Both the position numbers and the translations under genes were made by a program. The notes under the pieces are model-generated. The model had not been told where the DNA came from, searched no databases, and saw only the letters and a program-made list of their open reading frames with translations. This document shows, in pieces, positions 9,560 through 21,605 of a DNA stretch of 64,000 bases. Source of the DNA: Gracilaria domingensis (lineage: Eukaryota; Rhodophyta; Florideophyceae; Gracilariales; Gracilariaceae); NCBI GenBank assembly GCA_022539475.1, contig VCMS01000157.1:1-64000 (forward strand), read 5' to 3'. The stretch's first letter is position 1; each line of letters opens with the position of its first letter.

Positions 9560-12300
9560 CAAAAGTGAAGAACTGGAAGTACGGTTCTGCCATCTCTCAT
9601 TCTTGATAGTTTTATATGTCTAGTATAAAAAACATAGATTAATTTAGCATACTTCAGAATCATTCATTAGTCGTATTTTTCTCTAGTTTTTCCTCCGAAT
9701 GGAAACTACAAAAAGAGCAATTTACCATATGAAAAACAAGAGTTTCGAAACTGGCATTTTGGGGCTGCTAACTAGCAAAACGAGAACACAGACGAAGGTA
9801 GTTCGACCAGATTGCCGGGACAAGCTCAGAACCAAAACGGGGTGACAACAACCGTACTGAAGGTAACTACACACTACGGAAATAGGTAGTGCCACCGGTA
9901 ACGAACCGTGCCTAAAAAACAACCCAAATATGGAAAACGAAACCAACTCGACGTCAAGTCGGTGACGAATTCCAGTAACCACTGTGAATGTTCCCCATAA
10001 CCCGAAACGAACAGGCAAACCGGTGATTGATCAGAAAACCAGCTTACTGGATCAACACGACTTCTAAGTATAGAGACCAATTGTTTTGCAAAACCTAACG
10101 AGGAGGCAAGACAAGGAAAGTGTTCGGAGCCTTCCCTCTTCGAGGTAAACACAGCGAGAGAGCCCCTTTCAGAGTGATCGCACTGACCGGCTGTAAGACT
10201 GGGGATCACCGTCACGACACGAGTAGAGAGCGTTAAAACAGAGAAGACGCGGTAGGCGTTAGGGACCACGAAACAGAGTCGGATGAAGCGTCACTTGTGT
10301 GAGACGCGGTACCCATGAGAGTGGCGACGGCACGCGGTATCGGAAATAAGCCACGCGAGTATGTCGAGACAAAGACGGAATGCACCTGTATGCGGCGAAG
10401 CGATACCTGTGTCACAGAGACAAACAAATGAAAACACACACCGAAAGACAACGCAAGAGCGGCAGGGGTGTTGCAGATGACGCGAGGCGGATAACAGTCC
10501 CTAGGCAAAGCGACAGCTCTCCGCCAGGAGTTTTCTGAACCCCAAGGGTGAAAAGTTATAGCCGTACAGTCGTTTTGGTCTTTTATTTCCCCGACAATCG
10601 GTGCAGCTCAACCTACTGAGTAGTGTAGCGTGCCAACCCTCCGTCAAGTTGTTCAGCAAAAATATCTAAAATAAATACCAAAAATACCCCAACTAATTGG
10701 TGCAAACTTTGCACACACGTGTGCGGCTGACCAGCAATACAGTGTAGAGCCTTCTCCTGGAATTGCCCTGACATCTTTCGGCGCCAAGAACCGCGAAACG
10801 CATTGCACAACAAAATGAAAACATTCTCTTTTGCTTATATAGCGATGCGGAACATGACTAAACATACAAATATTAGAATTAGAAGCAGTCTGTTTGAGCA
10901 GCTTGAACAAGTCAATTGGTATAACAAATTTAACAATAAATTCACCAAGTTACGTAAATCTCTCTGTAGATATGAGAACTTGTTAATTATGATCAAGCTG
11001 CTTGCGATTTCTTAGTCCAGTGTGTTGTTACAGGTCTTTTTGGTCACGCGTGGGGCCAGTCAGCTTACGCGAGATGCAGGGAAGCTGGGCGCCTCTCGAG
11101 CAGCTCCGCGGAGGGCAGACTTCGCGGGTGCAAAAAGGGGGAATAAAAATTTTGATCTAGCCTCCCCCTGCGAAAGGACGAGAAAGAAGAGGTCCGAAGG
11201 AGAGGAAAACCTTCTTCCCTCCTCCGCTGGCTAAACAGACGAGCGAGATGCCGGAAGCACTCTGCGCGTCGCTAAACACGCGCCTGACTTTGCTGCCTAC
11301 GCTTTTAACAGGCCTAGAGCCTTCGTTGTCTACCGGTTTCACTTCCCAAGACGTTCTGATCCTTGACGCAGCCAGTGATCTACTTCAGTGGCACTGCAAT
11401 ATGCCTGAGTGGGTGGACACTGTAGTGCAAATCTACTGCACAGGCAGAGAGGAAAACCACCCGCATGCGTGGTAAACACCCAAGGCATTCAGCCTTGTTC
11501 TCTGTTTCGGGCGGGTGAGTGGGAGAGCCCTCCGTTAAGGTCGACACGTGCCGGGCGAATCTCCGGGTGACCTCTCTCTGCCTTACAGACGGAGATGAGT
11601 TGAGAGAATCTACCGATGAGGCAAGCTCAGGTATGGGAGACGCAGCACAGGAGTGAGAAGATCCGCGTTACCGATGGAAAGGAGGGGGAGAAATGGGAGT
11701 ATCGGGGCGTGTACGCGGGACACGACGCCGGGAAACAGGCGTGGATTTAAAAGACAGGGCTGAGTAAACCTGTATACACAGGGCGGAACACAATAAAACC
11801 GTGGGTAAATAACGTAGTAGAAGTAACCGCGAAAGCAAACAATGAAACAAATAAGTAGCACCATAAGATACAAACAGTGGTTTGTCGACGGGCAAGGGGG
11901 ATAACTACACCGGAATGGTGGTGATACTCTCCTCAGTGGAGTAAAACCGTTCACTAGCGGAGCTAGTTGGAGACCAGATTCCACTTGTTGAAATTTACTT
12001 AGTGGGGGCGACGGCGGTCGCCGTCGCCTAAATTTCGGCTCTAAGCTACCTTAGATTACTAGGCATTGGTGGCACCGTGGCTAGTATTGGACACGTGTGC
12101 CTCACTGTACTTTCTTCACTCACGGGGTGTTCGTCAAAGATGTTCCCACTACACGTGTCCGGAAAGCATACTTTTCTTTGATGATCTCTCAAATTGGGCA
12201 AATCCTACCTATCGATACTCATAAATGAGAGAGTGACCGTCACAACGGACCTAATAATTGCAAATAGCCATTAGCTGGCTTCCACGGAGAATGGGTTTTG
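9560..12300. other. No convincing gene
   Basis: The region has short open frames on both strands with low-complexity, unlike-protein composition. Stretches at 9720-10510 and 11600-12050 read on the minus strand as T/C-rich, LTR-like sequence and may be remnants of older LTRs, but no pair or boundary was found. A 10-bp-arm GC hairpin lies at 12007-12028. Confidence 0.4.
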
Positions 12301-12358
12301 ATCTGCAGACATTATCCGAATTGCTGTAGAGAAAGGACCTAAACAACAACAAAACACA

Positions 12359-12565
12359 ATGTTTACTTTTCTTCGTCGTTTGCTGGTGCAAAATGGTTCT
12401 CCTGTGGCGCACCAGAGTATTGTTGAAGACTTCGATGCCAAAATTTGCATTGAATTTTCTTATGAAGATACAAGCAAAGCCCTTTAAAGGGTTGTCAATA
12501 AAGTTGCGGGTGATGTTAAGTGCGATGATTACCCGGTTGGTATTCCCTCTAAATACGTCGTTTAG
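12359..12565 (+). pseudogene. Unrecognised small gene remnant
   Basis: From the ATG at 12359 a protein-like frame runs 42 codons to TAA at 12485, then continues in the same frame for about 25 more protein-like codons to TAG at 12563. Visible words include FTFLRRLLVQNGSP and VEDFDAK before the stop and NKVAGDVKCDDYP after it. The family is not recognised. The in-frame continuation suggests a gene broken by a nonsense mutation; it could also be chance. Confidence 0.3.
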
Positions 12566-12599
12566 CTCTCAACCCCAAAAAAAGAATACTTGCTGATAT

Positions 12600-14275
12600 T
12601 TTGGGATAGATGCCGTGGACATGACGTGGCAAAAAGTGTTACGTTTCGCGTGTAATTGTGTATGTGAATGAGTGGGTTACCATACATTCCAGAATATTTC
12701 TCGGGTATGTAAATGACCGCTGTTGCATTTTATTACGTGAAATACGTGAGTTAACCTGCTCGCATGTGCATTAAATTAATTTGTTGATGTGAACTACTTT
12801 ATCGCTCTCGATATAAGACGTGACTTTGCGTTTACTTTAAGTTTCTGTAAAGAGTAATCTAGCTGGGCTCTAAACTATATTCGCCTTCGAAAAGTGTGCA
12901 AATCTCTCAAAAGAGTTGTTCCGTACGATGCAAACTACTTTCTTCTCTCAAAATTGATTAGCCAATTTTAATTGTTTGTGGCTCTTGGTCTTAGGTTTTA
13001 TCGTCGTCAAATCTCCATCTTTTTTGCCGGTATCTGCTTAACTATATTTGGCAAAACTACCAATTTTGTGTAGAGATCTTTGCTGCATGAGATTACTACA
13101 AGTTTTTGTCATCCATTGCGGCGTTTGATGTCGTTTTCTATGTTTCTTTTCTTTTTTCTTCCTTGTTTTCTTTTAACCTAGAGATTACACTGCTTTACAG
13201 TTTATTTTCCTCTGACTAATATGCACTGGGGACGAATTTCCGTAATTTTCTCGTTCATTTTCAAATTTTGTAGGCATAATTGGTACTACGGGCGGTCCCG
13301 CACTTGCACTCTCCGTGTTTATAGAGGTTATCTCTGAGTTCACTTTCTCTCGACGGCGAGAGCTAAAACGCGAAGAAGGAAGATCTTGCTGCTGGGGTTC
13401 TGCTCTACAGATACCGGCTATTTTCCTATGCCGCGCTATGTGATGACTAGTATTTGATCTCGTGGGCATTATGCGCAGTAATTGAATTCGTATTTTCATT
13501 GTTGGAAAGAACAAAAATGTTTTCTTCGTCTTCTGTTTTCATCTTATTTTTTACTGTTTCTTTTCTTGGTTTACAAATCAGTTGTAAACTGTTTAATATA
13601 AGAAGTGGAGAGTGCTGGCGGCGTTTGAGTTGTTACGCTGATAAATCACCGCATAGTTGAGCTTATTTGCGCGCTTTCAACTGATAGATTGCACTGATCG
13701 GTTATATTACCAGCTTCTTTTTTTGTTTTAACGTAAATGTTTATTTTGTCATTCTGTAAAGATTCATTTTGTATTTCTTGTAAAGTGGCAAAGGTTTTAG
13801 TCAGCTTTGTGAGTTGCCTGCTTTGTTTATTTTTCCAATGTTTTGGAATATTTGTTTGTTTTTGTTTATCTGTGTTTCTTATATCTGTTTTAGAGCTTGC
13901 AAATAGATTTTTTGGGGTTTTTTCGCTTATTATTTGAGGCCCAATTCGGTTTTGGCGATTTCTTTCTTTTTTTGTGTTCTTATATGTTTCATGAATCATG
14001 AACCATGATATGAATTTGAGTTTTTGTCTTTCGTTTTACCCAATTTCTAGGCGTTTGTTACTGATTTATCGTTGAGAGCTGGTATGAGCTTTTGTGGTTA
14101 CTATATGCTTTTTTAATTTAGCGCGTATTGTATATTGCTTACACTGGCCGGCTCTCTGTGATTTCTTCGCTATGTACAGGTTTTCTCGACTCTCGTCGTT
14201 GCGGTGCAAAAAAGTGACGCGCATAGTAGGTATAATAGTCACTAATAAATTTTAAGACCTTGAAAAAACTTTGTA
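12600..14275. other. AT-rich intergenic DNA
   Basis: Strongly T-rich on the plus strand, with many short pyrimidine runs and no coding signal. It flanks the left end of element 2. I see no RNA gene signature. Confidence 0.45.
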
Positions 14276-14280
14276 GGTAG
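14276..14280. repeat. Target-site duplication GGTAG (left)
   Basis: GGTAG immediately precedes the TG start of the left LTR and recurs immediately after the CA end of the right LTR. A 5-bp duplication is typical for Ty3/gypsy integrases and fixes the element limits. Confidence 0.88.
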
Positions 14281-14375
14281 TGTGAAGTAGTAGTTGCAAG
14301 CGCGGTAACAAAACGATGAATGGACAAGCAAATTACCTTTTATTGCATATATGCAGCAACAACGCAGTAAGGAGT

Positions 14376-14792
14376 CTAATGGCGGAAGAGTTGATCATGG
14401 ATCGCACGCGCTTTCTCCCTCAGCTGAAAGAGAATCGTCCATATCGGTTCACGCGCTAAACGCTCCACCATCATCAGGGCCTCCTCGAAGACGTCGAGAT
14501 AGGCCCTGGAGAGGTGAAAGGCGCAGCCACAGTGAAGGTGGCCACGCCTTTCACCACGGCGAGCAGGGCGGAAGCGAACGAACTGAACGGAACTGTCCGA
14601 TCCCACGTCGCTGGCCGGCGGAGCGGGAAGCGGCGCAGGACCGGGCAGTGCCAACGGCTCCGGCAAAGGAGCCGAAGGCGAGATCACGACGGGCTGCGAA
14701 AGAGAAGACGGAGATAGCGGCAACGACATGGCGACGTTGGCGGAGATCACGCGAGACGCCATTCCACCGAGCGGCACAGCACAAGAACACAA
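14376..14792 (-). CDS. Antisense open frame inside the 5' LTR
   Basis: 138 codons on the strand opposite to the element. The N-terminal half is Pro/Leu-rich. The C-terminal half is more protein-like, with a helical stretch around residues 85-138 (for example AYLDVFEEALMMVERLAREP). The frame is unchanged in the right LTR copy. No family recognised. Antisense genes in LTRs are known from some retroviruses, but here expression is pure conjecture, and the GC-rich sequence also leaves sense frames open. Confidence 0.3.
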   Translation of the reverse strand: MCSCAVPLGGMASRVISANVAMSLPLSPSSLSQPVVISPSAPLPEPLALPGPAPLPAPPASDVGSDSSVQFVRFRPARRGERRGHLHCGCAFHLSRAYLDVFEEALMMVERLAREPIWTILFQLREKARAIHDQLFRH

Positions 14793-15502
14793 ACATCAAA
14801 ATTCCAACCATGCACTATGCTGAATTTGGGATATCCCCGGTACACAACCTCATGAGCTATGCCACCCCCTACCTACAGCAAGGCACAAATTCAGACCAAT
14901 GGTATATGTCCAGACATGACCGAATTTGGGGACATATATCAGACAGTCCCTGATGGGAGGAGGGAAGCAATCCCCACGACACAAAAGAATAGGTTAAGGA
15001 CCAAGGGCGTGTCCCTTAACCTAACTGATCACGTGACGTGCAGTGCATTTGGGTTGCCTCAGAACACCTCGAGGGGGGGACGATTGGTGGGGTTTTCATG
15101 AATTTGGATTTGTGTCCCCTGGAGCTGCGCTTCTATTTTCGTAAGCAGTAACCGCTCGATGAATCCCGTTGAAATTCCGTGAAGAGTGTACGTAACCCCC
15201 GAGCTTCACGAAACAGGTCTCAGATTGAACTCGTTTTGAGTTCCCTCCCGCCATGGAAAAATGACAGCAAGAAGTGATCTATGGATAATTCGTCAACCAG
15301 ATGGTGAGCTACATACAAGGGCTCAGTAGCAGTAGTTTTTACCAAGCAAACGTGTGGATGGGAATGATTAGTAAGGCCAATGGCGTTGTGCACGCGAACA
15401 TGGGATATGTCTTCAGACCGCACGCTGGTTACATGTTGTTACTCGTTAGTTACAGACAGACGGATCTGCGAAACTGCACTGGAATTGAAGGTCCGATTTG
15501 TC

Positions 15503-15510
15503 TATATAAA
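15503..15510 (+). promoter_or_regulatory. TATA box of the 5' LTR
   Basis: TATATAAA about 535 bp before the LTR end, followed by GC-rich sequence; it would place the U3/R border near 15535. The same box is at 37273-37280 in the right LTR. Confidence 0.6.
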
Positions 15511-16025
15511 CGGCGGCCCGGGCTCGTTTTACTATCTTCGACCACCATCACCACCACCACCACCAGCCAACGAAGCAACTAAAAACACCTTTCCTTTGGC
15601 AATCCTTTCTTCCCTTTAGCACGGTCTGTGCTTCTCTGCCATCAACCTTCTCCCCCCCCCTTTTTCTTCTCTCTGCTGGCGGATCGGTCTCCCGCCCTCT
15701 GTCCTGAAGTTGTAGTGTGTTGCCCTCCGTGGGCTTGTGTGCACACTGCAACGGCTTTCATCGTACCGACGCCCTTGTTCTATCCACGAACTTGGGACGT
15801 GCGGTGCATCTACTAGCTACTTGGCCTGCGTCTCTGTCTTCGGTTGTTGGTTTCGACGTGAACATTGAGACAGGTCGTGTTGCTCCAGTTCTGTTGTTCG
15901 GCTGTTGCGTTTATCGCTGAGCTACCGTATTATCTTTTGCCGTTTAGGCTAATACTCTCGGGCATTTCTTGTGTTACTCTACTTGGGTTTGTCCCCACCC
16001 GCGCCGTTCCGTCTGGTTACGAGAA

Positions 16026-17111
16026 ATGGCGTCCACATGGTACTCTCGAGGAGGGCCTGGTTCTCCTGATTCTGCTGTGATTTCCTTCGATGGTTCTGCC
16101 GTCGACGTAAGGAAGTTTCTGTTCCACTTCGAGAATGTCGCTACTCCCAACGAAGAGGATAGTGTTCGAGCTATGAAGTTGCTCGGATATCTTGAGGGTG
16201 AAGCGTTTGAATTCTACTAGGACAACTATGCTGTTGATGGCTCTCTTTCGACTGAAGCGAAGGAGTATCAGAAGGTGAAGCTCGCTTTGATCGAACGTTT
16301 CGGTGCAATCGAGGAACCGGCGGATAGAATTCGTCGGGCAGTTTCGGCGCGTTTAGATTACGTCGATCTGCTAGGGTCTTTGAAGAAGATGGACTCTTTC
16401 TTCGATCAGGCAGGTTTTAACTCGAAAGCTAAGTTCGGGCTACTACGAAACGCAGTAATGGAGTTTGCAGATCTTGCGAAATTTGTCATATTCAGTGGAG
16501 CAGATGATTATGAATCCTTGAAGGCCCTCGTTAAGGACTTCGTTGGGGGAAAGAAAGCTCTCGGGTCGTATGGTACCCTCAACGCTTTCCCACCGGCGAA
16601 GCATATTCTTCAACGTTCTAAGGAACCAGCTCGTCCAAGTCCGCTGGAATCGAAAGTGGATCAGTTGGCTGACCAGATCGCACAGTTGCACCTCCTAGTG
16701 AAGAAGACTCAGAGCGCTGCGACTGCCGCCGGACGCCAGGAGACAGAAAAGCTTTGTTCGTATTGCAACCACCCCGGTCATTTTGCGGCACGTTGTGAGC
16801 TTAATCCACATCGAGGCATACGGTGTGGTAATTGTGGCAAGTTAGGTCACTCTACAGCTACGTGCTGGAGGAAGAATAAGAGCGATGTTGTGCGAAAAGT
16901 TGCATTTGAAGATGTGAAGTCCGAATCAGAGAGGGAGAAGTTGCTGAGTGAGAAACGAGGTTCTCAGGAAACGGGCGAGAACCAAGTCTCAGTTGTGATT
17001 GCCGACCCTTCAGATGAGGAAGGCCCCGTTGCTACCACAAAAGGGATGCGGAAGGGGAGCCTTTGCCCAAGCAGCCGCGAACGGGCCCTCGCTCAGGAAT
17101 TCGCCCCGTAA
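16026..17111 (+). pseudogene. Gag of element 2, broken by an amber stop
   Basis: The ATG at 16026 lies inside the end of the 5' LTR and the frame crosses the presumed primer site. A capsid-like region follows (FEN...RAMKLLGYLEGEAFEFY), stopped by TAG at 16218-16220; the same frame then continues to 17111. Two CCHC knuckles are visible, CSYCNHPGHFAARC and CGNCGKLGHSTATC, so this Gag differs from element 1, which has one. The next ATG falls inside the conserved capsid stretch, which favours 16026 as the start. After about 17050 the protein-like sequence moves to other frames, showing at least one frameshift before the protease. Confidence 0.82.
16038..16055 (+). other. Candidate primer-binding site of element 2
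   Basis: TGGTACTCTCGAGGAGGG starts directly after the LTR end. A TGG start fits pairing with the CCA end of a tRNA. The tRNA cannot be named from this window, and the site is read through by the Gag frame. Confidence 0.5.
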
Positions 17112-17152
17112 TGTTTCCCGAATCACATACCACCAGGACTGCTTCTCAGTAA

Positions 17153-19242
17153 GCCAAAGGCCATCCCAAGAAGTCGACAAAGACCAAGAAGGGCACTGGG
17201 AAGAAGTCTAAAGGGAAGTCCCGGAGAGTGAAGATTCAAGAGCACGTTGGCAAATATAACATTTACGAAGAATTGGCAAGAGCCCCTTCCGGCATCACCT
17301 CTAGTCAATTAGTCCGCGGTGACGTGGACGAAGCCAAGAAAGGCATTCGACGAATTATCTCCGGAGGTCTGTCCACAAGGCGCGTCAGTCACGCTCATAC
17401 TCATTCACTCCCTCAAACTCTCAAAGTGGTGCATGTTACGGTCTATGGCACTAGTTTTCAAGCGCTACTGGATTCTGGTGCTATCCCTAATCTTATGTCC
17501 ATTGCGTTATGCCACCGGTTATCGTTGGAGATGAAGCCATCGAGTAGGAGGATTGTCGTCGCAGACGGTACCAAGTCTTTAGTTCGCGGAAGCCTGCACG
17601 ACGTCCCCCTCGAGTTTGGTGCTCTCCGAGTCCCGTTGGATTTCCTGGTTGTCGAAAAGCCTCCCTTCGATGTGATTATTGGCTGTCCTGCCCTTGAGTT
17701 TCTTCAACCGTGCTTGGACTTAGGAGCTCAGCAAGTATCGATGAAATTTGACGATGCGTCAACTATTTTGCCCCTTGATTATCACCGCCCTGACGTGGAA
17801 TTTCACGACGAGCATGATCAAACAGACAGTGAAGACTTTACGTCTGCCTCGGATTCATTCTTTTCTGATAGCGGGTGGGAAAACTTTGAAGAGTTCGCCC
17901 CCCACTCCAAGGGCAAAGAAGATACCTTGATATACGCCCTAACCGCTACGAACGGGGATCGAACCACCGTACAACCACCTAAAAGAGATTCCACAAGACC
18001 AGAGAATAGTCGTGAAGTTAATTCCGAGCAGGGATCTCACTCACATGCTCCACCGCAGGATGTGGAGGAAGGGATTCGGCAGTTGCACTTGAATCATGAA
18101 GGGCAAGAGTCCGCCGTTTCTCAGCCTCAAACCCCCGATGACGCGAATAGAAGATTTGGAGATGCTGAAGAGCCCGAGGACAGTGTGGACGACGACGACT
18201 CCGAACGCTCCCCATCGAATGAAGAGCATGAACACGATCTCATTGTTCCAGTCAGGGGTGACGTTGTTCTTCTACGAGCCGAGGATGTGAGCCGACAACC
18301 AGATTATCTTATCTTTAGAGTCTACCGCCGTTATCCTCAGCTCACAAGCGGACACCGACTTCATGCTCACAGCTCCGAGCTCTCGTATGGAGAAATGGGT
18401 GTCCTAGAGCTGGACAGTAGCTCCGAACCAGTAGTTCGTTTCGGGGTAGGCTGGCCGATACCTGCATCCGCCGGCCAAGGAACCTCCCAGGAGCCCTCAC
18501 GAAGTGAACCGCGTGCAGACCACGTGATGTTTGTGGGTCTAGACGGCAGCCAACTCGAAGCCAATAACCAGCTGAGCGGTCCTGCAGAGCTCGCTGAGAC
18601 CGGCGCCTCTCGGTCTATCACGCCGCGAGTCCCTCGTTCTTTGAACGTTCCACTACGGATACTAGCCTTCAACCACCTGATCCTCCCCTTGTGTCAGCTG
18701 GCAACGATGGAGAAGATGAAGAAAGAAACTCTGGAAGGAAAAACCAAGAGGACAAAGATTGTGTGGAAGTAGAAGCAGAAGTTCATGAAGCAGAAGTAGA
18801 TGCAGATGAAGTAGACGAAGGAGTTGCGAATAATGGTAACGAAGATAACCATGAAGGAGATGAAGATGGTTCCTCACCGGAAGAAGTCGAGCTGTCTGGT
18901 ACCTCTCTCTATCGCGACCATGTCCTCACATTCCCGATCACGGACGAGGTCACTTGGCTACCACCTGAAGACGGGCAACTTATCAGCGACTTTCTTTCGG
19001 TTCGTGCCCAGATTCGGTACCCTGTACCCACTGCAGCGCACCCCCCTTACCTCGGCGTACACAATCGTCTGTCTCTTGCAGATGCTAGTTTTTGGCGAGT
19101 GTCGTCCAGAAAGTGGCAAGGGTCATCCAGTAAATTTTTTGAAAAAATATCGAGATCAATTATTTCAAAATTTGAAGATAATTGCTTGGGTCGTCCAGAA
19201 TCGCTGTGCAGTAAATACTGGTGGGTTTTCCACTCGTGCTAG
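17153..19242 (+). pseudogene. Protease and acidic linker region of element 2 Pol
   Basis: After a TAA at 17150 an open frame runs to 18772. It has a Lys/Arg-rich stretch, then a retropepsin with LLDSGAIPN active site and a VIIGCPALEF flap-end motif, then about 300 Ser/Glu/Asp-rich residues. At about 18640 the protein-like sequence shifts frame and continues, very acidic, from about 18650 to 19242. No RT follows: the expected next domain appears only at 32.5 kb. The lesions (TAA, frameshift) make it non-functional as read. It once cut the polyprotein. Confidence 0.8.
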
Positions 19243-19497
19243 TTCTTTAGTCGAGGGCTACCTGAACGGTATTTCGCGAAGTCTAGGTTCAGTTTCCATT
19301 AAGGTGCACATTACACGATACCTTCTGCGGAATGATACCCTGCAACGCATGGAATACTGTTGCTAGTACAGATGATGTCCATTATGAAATCATACCGTTT
19401 TATTCGTATCTATTCTTCTATCGACCGTTTTTGCTAACCACTACTTCGCTATATTACATATACCATTTCCCCATGATGAAGCGGGTGTAGGCGCAAT

Positions 19498-19649
19498 CTG
19501 CGGCAGATGCCGCAGAGGGCACCTCCACCATAGTGCGGTATCGGTAGAACAAATACGCACCTCGAGAGGATGAGGCGCTTCGCGCCTCATCTTCTCCGTT
19601 CCTCATGTAGGGAACCATGCCCAGATGCATGGTTCCCTACTTGAGGAAC
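19498..19649. repeat. Cluster of three hairpins
   Basis: Three adjacent inverted repeats: 8-bp arms around CTGCGGCA at about 19498-19516, 9-bp arms GATGAGGCG at 19569-19591, and 23-bp arms with one mismatch at 19598-19620/19627-19649 around a CCAGAT loop. They lie where element 2 Pol sequence fades and foreign sequence begins, so they may mark an insertion end. Confidence 0.8.
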
Positions 19650-19688
19650 CTGCACCTGCAACTCGTGAGCTACGTCCGCATCAAAATT

Positions 19689-21038
19689 CGTTTACCTCTA
19701 TACGCAAGCAGAAAGTATCCATAAGTTAGTCAAAGATCCGTTGGATACATTTGAAATGCGATGGAACGTACAATTGATAAAACAAAACAGAAACGTTGCG
19801 CTAGAAAAGTCGAGGGACCTAGTAACTCGCAAACGGAAGAAGAAGAAGGAAAGGGATCGGTTAGATTACCAGCCCACCATCATCGTAAAGCGCGAAAGGT
19901 GTCGAAGCGAGAACTCACAAGCAAGGACACCAAGAATGCCCATGCAGCAAACATACCGCAAGATGCGATAAACGAAAGATTAGCATATGTCCCAACCAAG
20001 CACCAGAATCGCCTATCCCGAACAGTCAGACATCGATCTTGAGAGACGAAATGAAATTGGTCGTTTACCTGTATACACAAGCAGAAAGTATCCATAAGTT
20101 AGTCAATGCTCCGTTGGATACATTTGAAATGCGATGGAACGTACCATTGATAAAACAAAACAGAAACGTTGCGCTAGAAAAGTCGAGGGACCTAGTAACT
20201 CGCAAAAGGAAGAAGAAGAAGGAAAGGGATCGCTTAGATTACCAGCCCACCATCATCGTAAAACGCGAAAGGTCCCGAAGCGAGAACTCACAAGCAAGGA
20301 CACCAAGAATGCCCATGCAGCAAACATACCGCAAGATCCGATAAACGAAAGAGCAGCATATGTCCCAACCAAGCACCAGAATCGCCTATCCCGAACAGTC
20401 AGACATCGATCTTGAGAGACTAACAGTCAGACATCGATCTTGAGAGACGAAATGAAAATGGTCGTTTACCTGTATACGCAAGGAGAAAGTATCCATAAAT
20501 TAGTCAATGCTCGGTTGGATACATTTGAAATGCGATGGAACGTACCATTGATAAAGCAAAACAGAAACGTTGCGCTAGAAAATTCGAGGGACCTAGTAAC
20601 TCGCAAAAAGAAGAAGAAGAAGGAAAGAGATCATCCCTTCTCGCTTTACGATGAATGGATTGTTGATAATCTAACCGATGATCGGTTAGATGAGCAATCA
20701 TCCATTCATCCTAAAGCGCGAAAGGTGTCGAAGCGAGAACTCACAAGCAAGGACACCAAGAATGCCCATGCAGCGAACATACCGCAAGATGCGATAAACG
20801 AGAGAGCAGACTATGTCCCAACCAAGTACCAGAATCGCCTATCCCGAACAGTCAGACATCGATCTTGAGAGACGAAATGAAATTGGTCGTCTACCTGTAT
20901 ACGCAAGTATAAAGTATCCATAAGTTAGTCAATGCTCCGTTGGATACATTCGAAATGAGGTGGAACGTACCATTGATAGAGCAAAACAGAAACGTTGCGC
21001 TAGAAAAGTCGAGGGACCTAGTGACTCGCAAAAGTAAC
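19689..21038 (+). repeat. Four-copy tandem array, ~370-430-bp units
   Basis: Units start near 19689, 20061, 20461 and 20886 with TCGTTTACCTGTATACG-like sequence and share most positions through the body. Each has protein-like open frames in two registers (for example LDTFEMRWNV and KRELTSKDTKNAHAANIP), which may reflect a decayed repeated gene. A 28-bp piece ending GATCTTGAGAGAC is duplicated at the second/third junction near 20395-20450. The third unit holds an extra foldback. Confidence 0.9.
20646..20722. repeat. Foldback inside the third tandem unit
   Basis: An imperfect inverted repeat replaces unit sequence found in copies 1 and 2. Outer arms are of the GATGAATGGATTG / CAATCATCCATTCATC type; inner arms are TCTAACCGA / TCGGTTAGA around TGA. 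Because copies 1 and 2 lack it, it is a later insertion or inverted duplication. Confidence 0.75.
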
Positions 21039-21297
21039 CCAAACCCTTTTTTCTGCCGTTTACCTGTCCCAGAGCGCGAAGAGACGTGGTTAGGATTGGT
21101 TAGTTTAGAAAAGAGATACGTAGAAGGATATGGAAGCACGTACGAAAAGCCTGCACGGAATACATCCTTGAGATACGGAAGATGTCCGCTTTATAGAGGC
21201 ATCCATGAGGCGGACATGAAGCGTACTTCATTCTCCTCCCCGTACTCTACTTCGTAGCAAGTGCAAGGGCGGAGAAAGGTACGACGGAGCGCGGCTC

Positions 21298-21372
21298 GTG
21301 ATCCGTGCCATCCACATCCTCGCGCTCTACTCCGGCGGAGTAGAACGCGCGACGGTAAATGGCACGGGTCAC
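21298..21372. repeat. Nested stem-loop upstream of the transposase fragment
   Basis: Outer 14-bp arms (GTGATCCGTGCCAT, one mismatch) enclose inner 9-bp arms TCTACTCCG/CGGAGTAGA with a one-base loop. It sits about 230 bp before the Plavaka-like ORF and may belong to that transposon's end or promoter. Confidence 0.7.
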
Positions 21373-21605
21373 GCCGGTAACGGTAGGCCGGACGCCGGAG
21401 GCGCGGCGGCGGCGGAGGGAGGAGATTTATTTTTCTGTGCGAGATTGGACAGTTGTACAGCGTACAACGTTGCGAAACCACAAGTGTATAACCAGTGGTA
21501 GATAATACGAGAAGTACACCCTTGTGTTGAGGTCGACGTGTACCTACGTTTCTTTTTGAACGAAAGCACGTGATTTAAACTCAAAATATATTCTCCGTTC
21601 TGAGC

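Larger units (their letters stand above)
14281..16037 (+). repeat. 5' LTR of element 2
   Basis: Starts TGTGAAG and ends in ACA. It matches 36051-37805 with about 14 differences, mostly in the last 450 bp. It contains a TATATAAA box at 15503-15510, a CACCACC-rich microsatellite just after it, a 10-bp-arm inverted repeat around 14990-15020 and a nearby CACGTG. It also holds a long antisense open frame. The Gag ATG lies in its last 12 bases. The 1.75-kb length is long for a gypsy LTR. Confidence 0.93.

Noticed and set aside
9722-10508. Three overlapping minus-strand ORFs as genes
   Set aside because: Phe/Val/Ser-rich products without motifs, mutually overlapping; composition looks like LTR or leader DNA.
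14351-14953. 200-codon sense ORF in the LTR as a gene
   Set aside because: Basic, low-complexity composition and lies opposite a more protein-like antisense frame.
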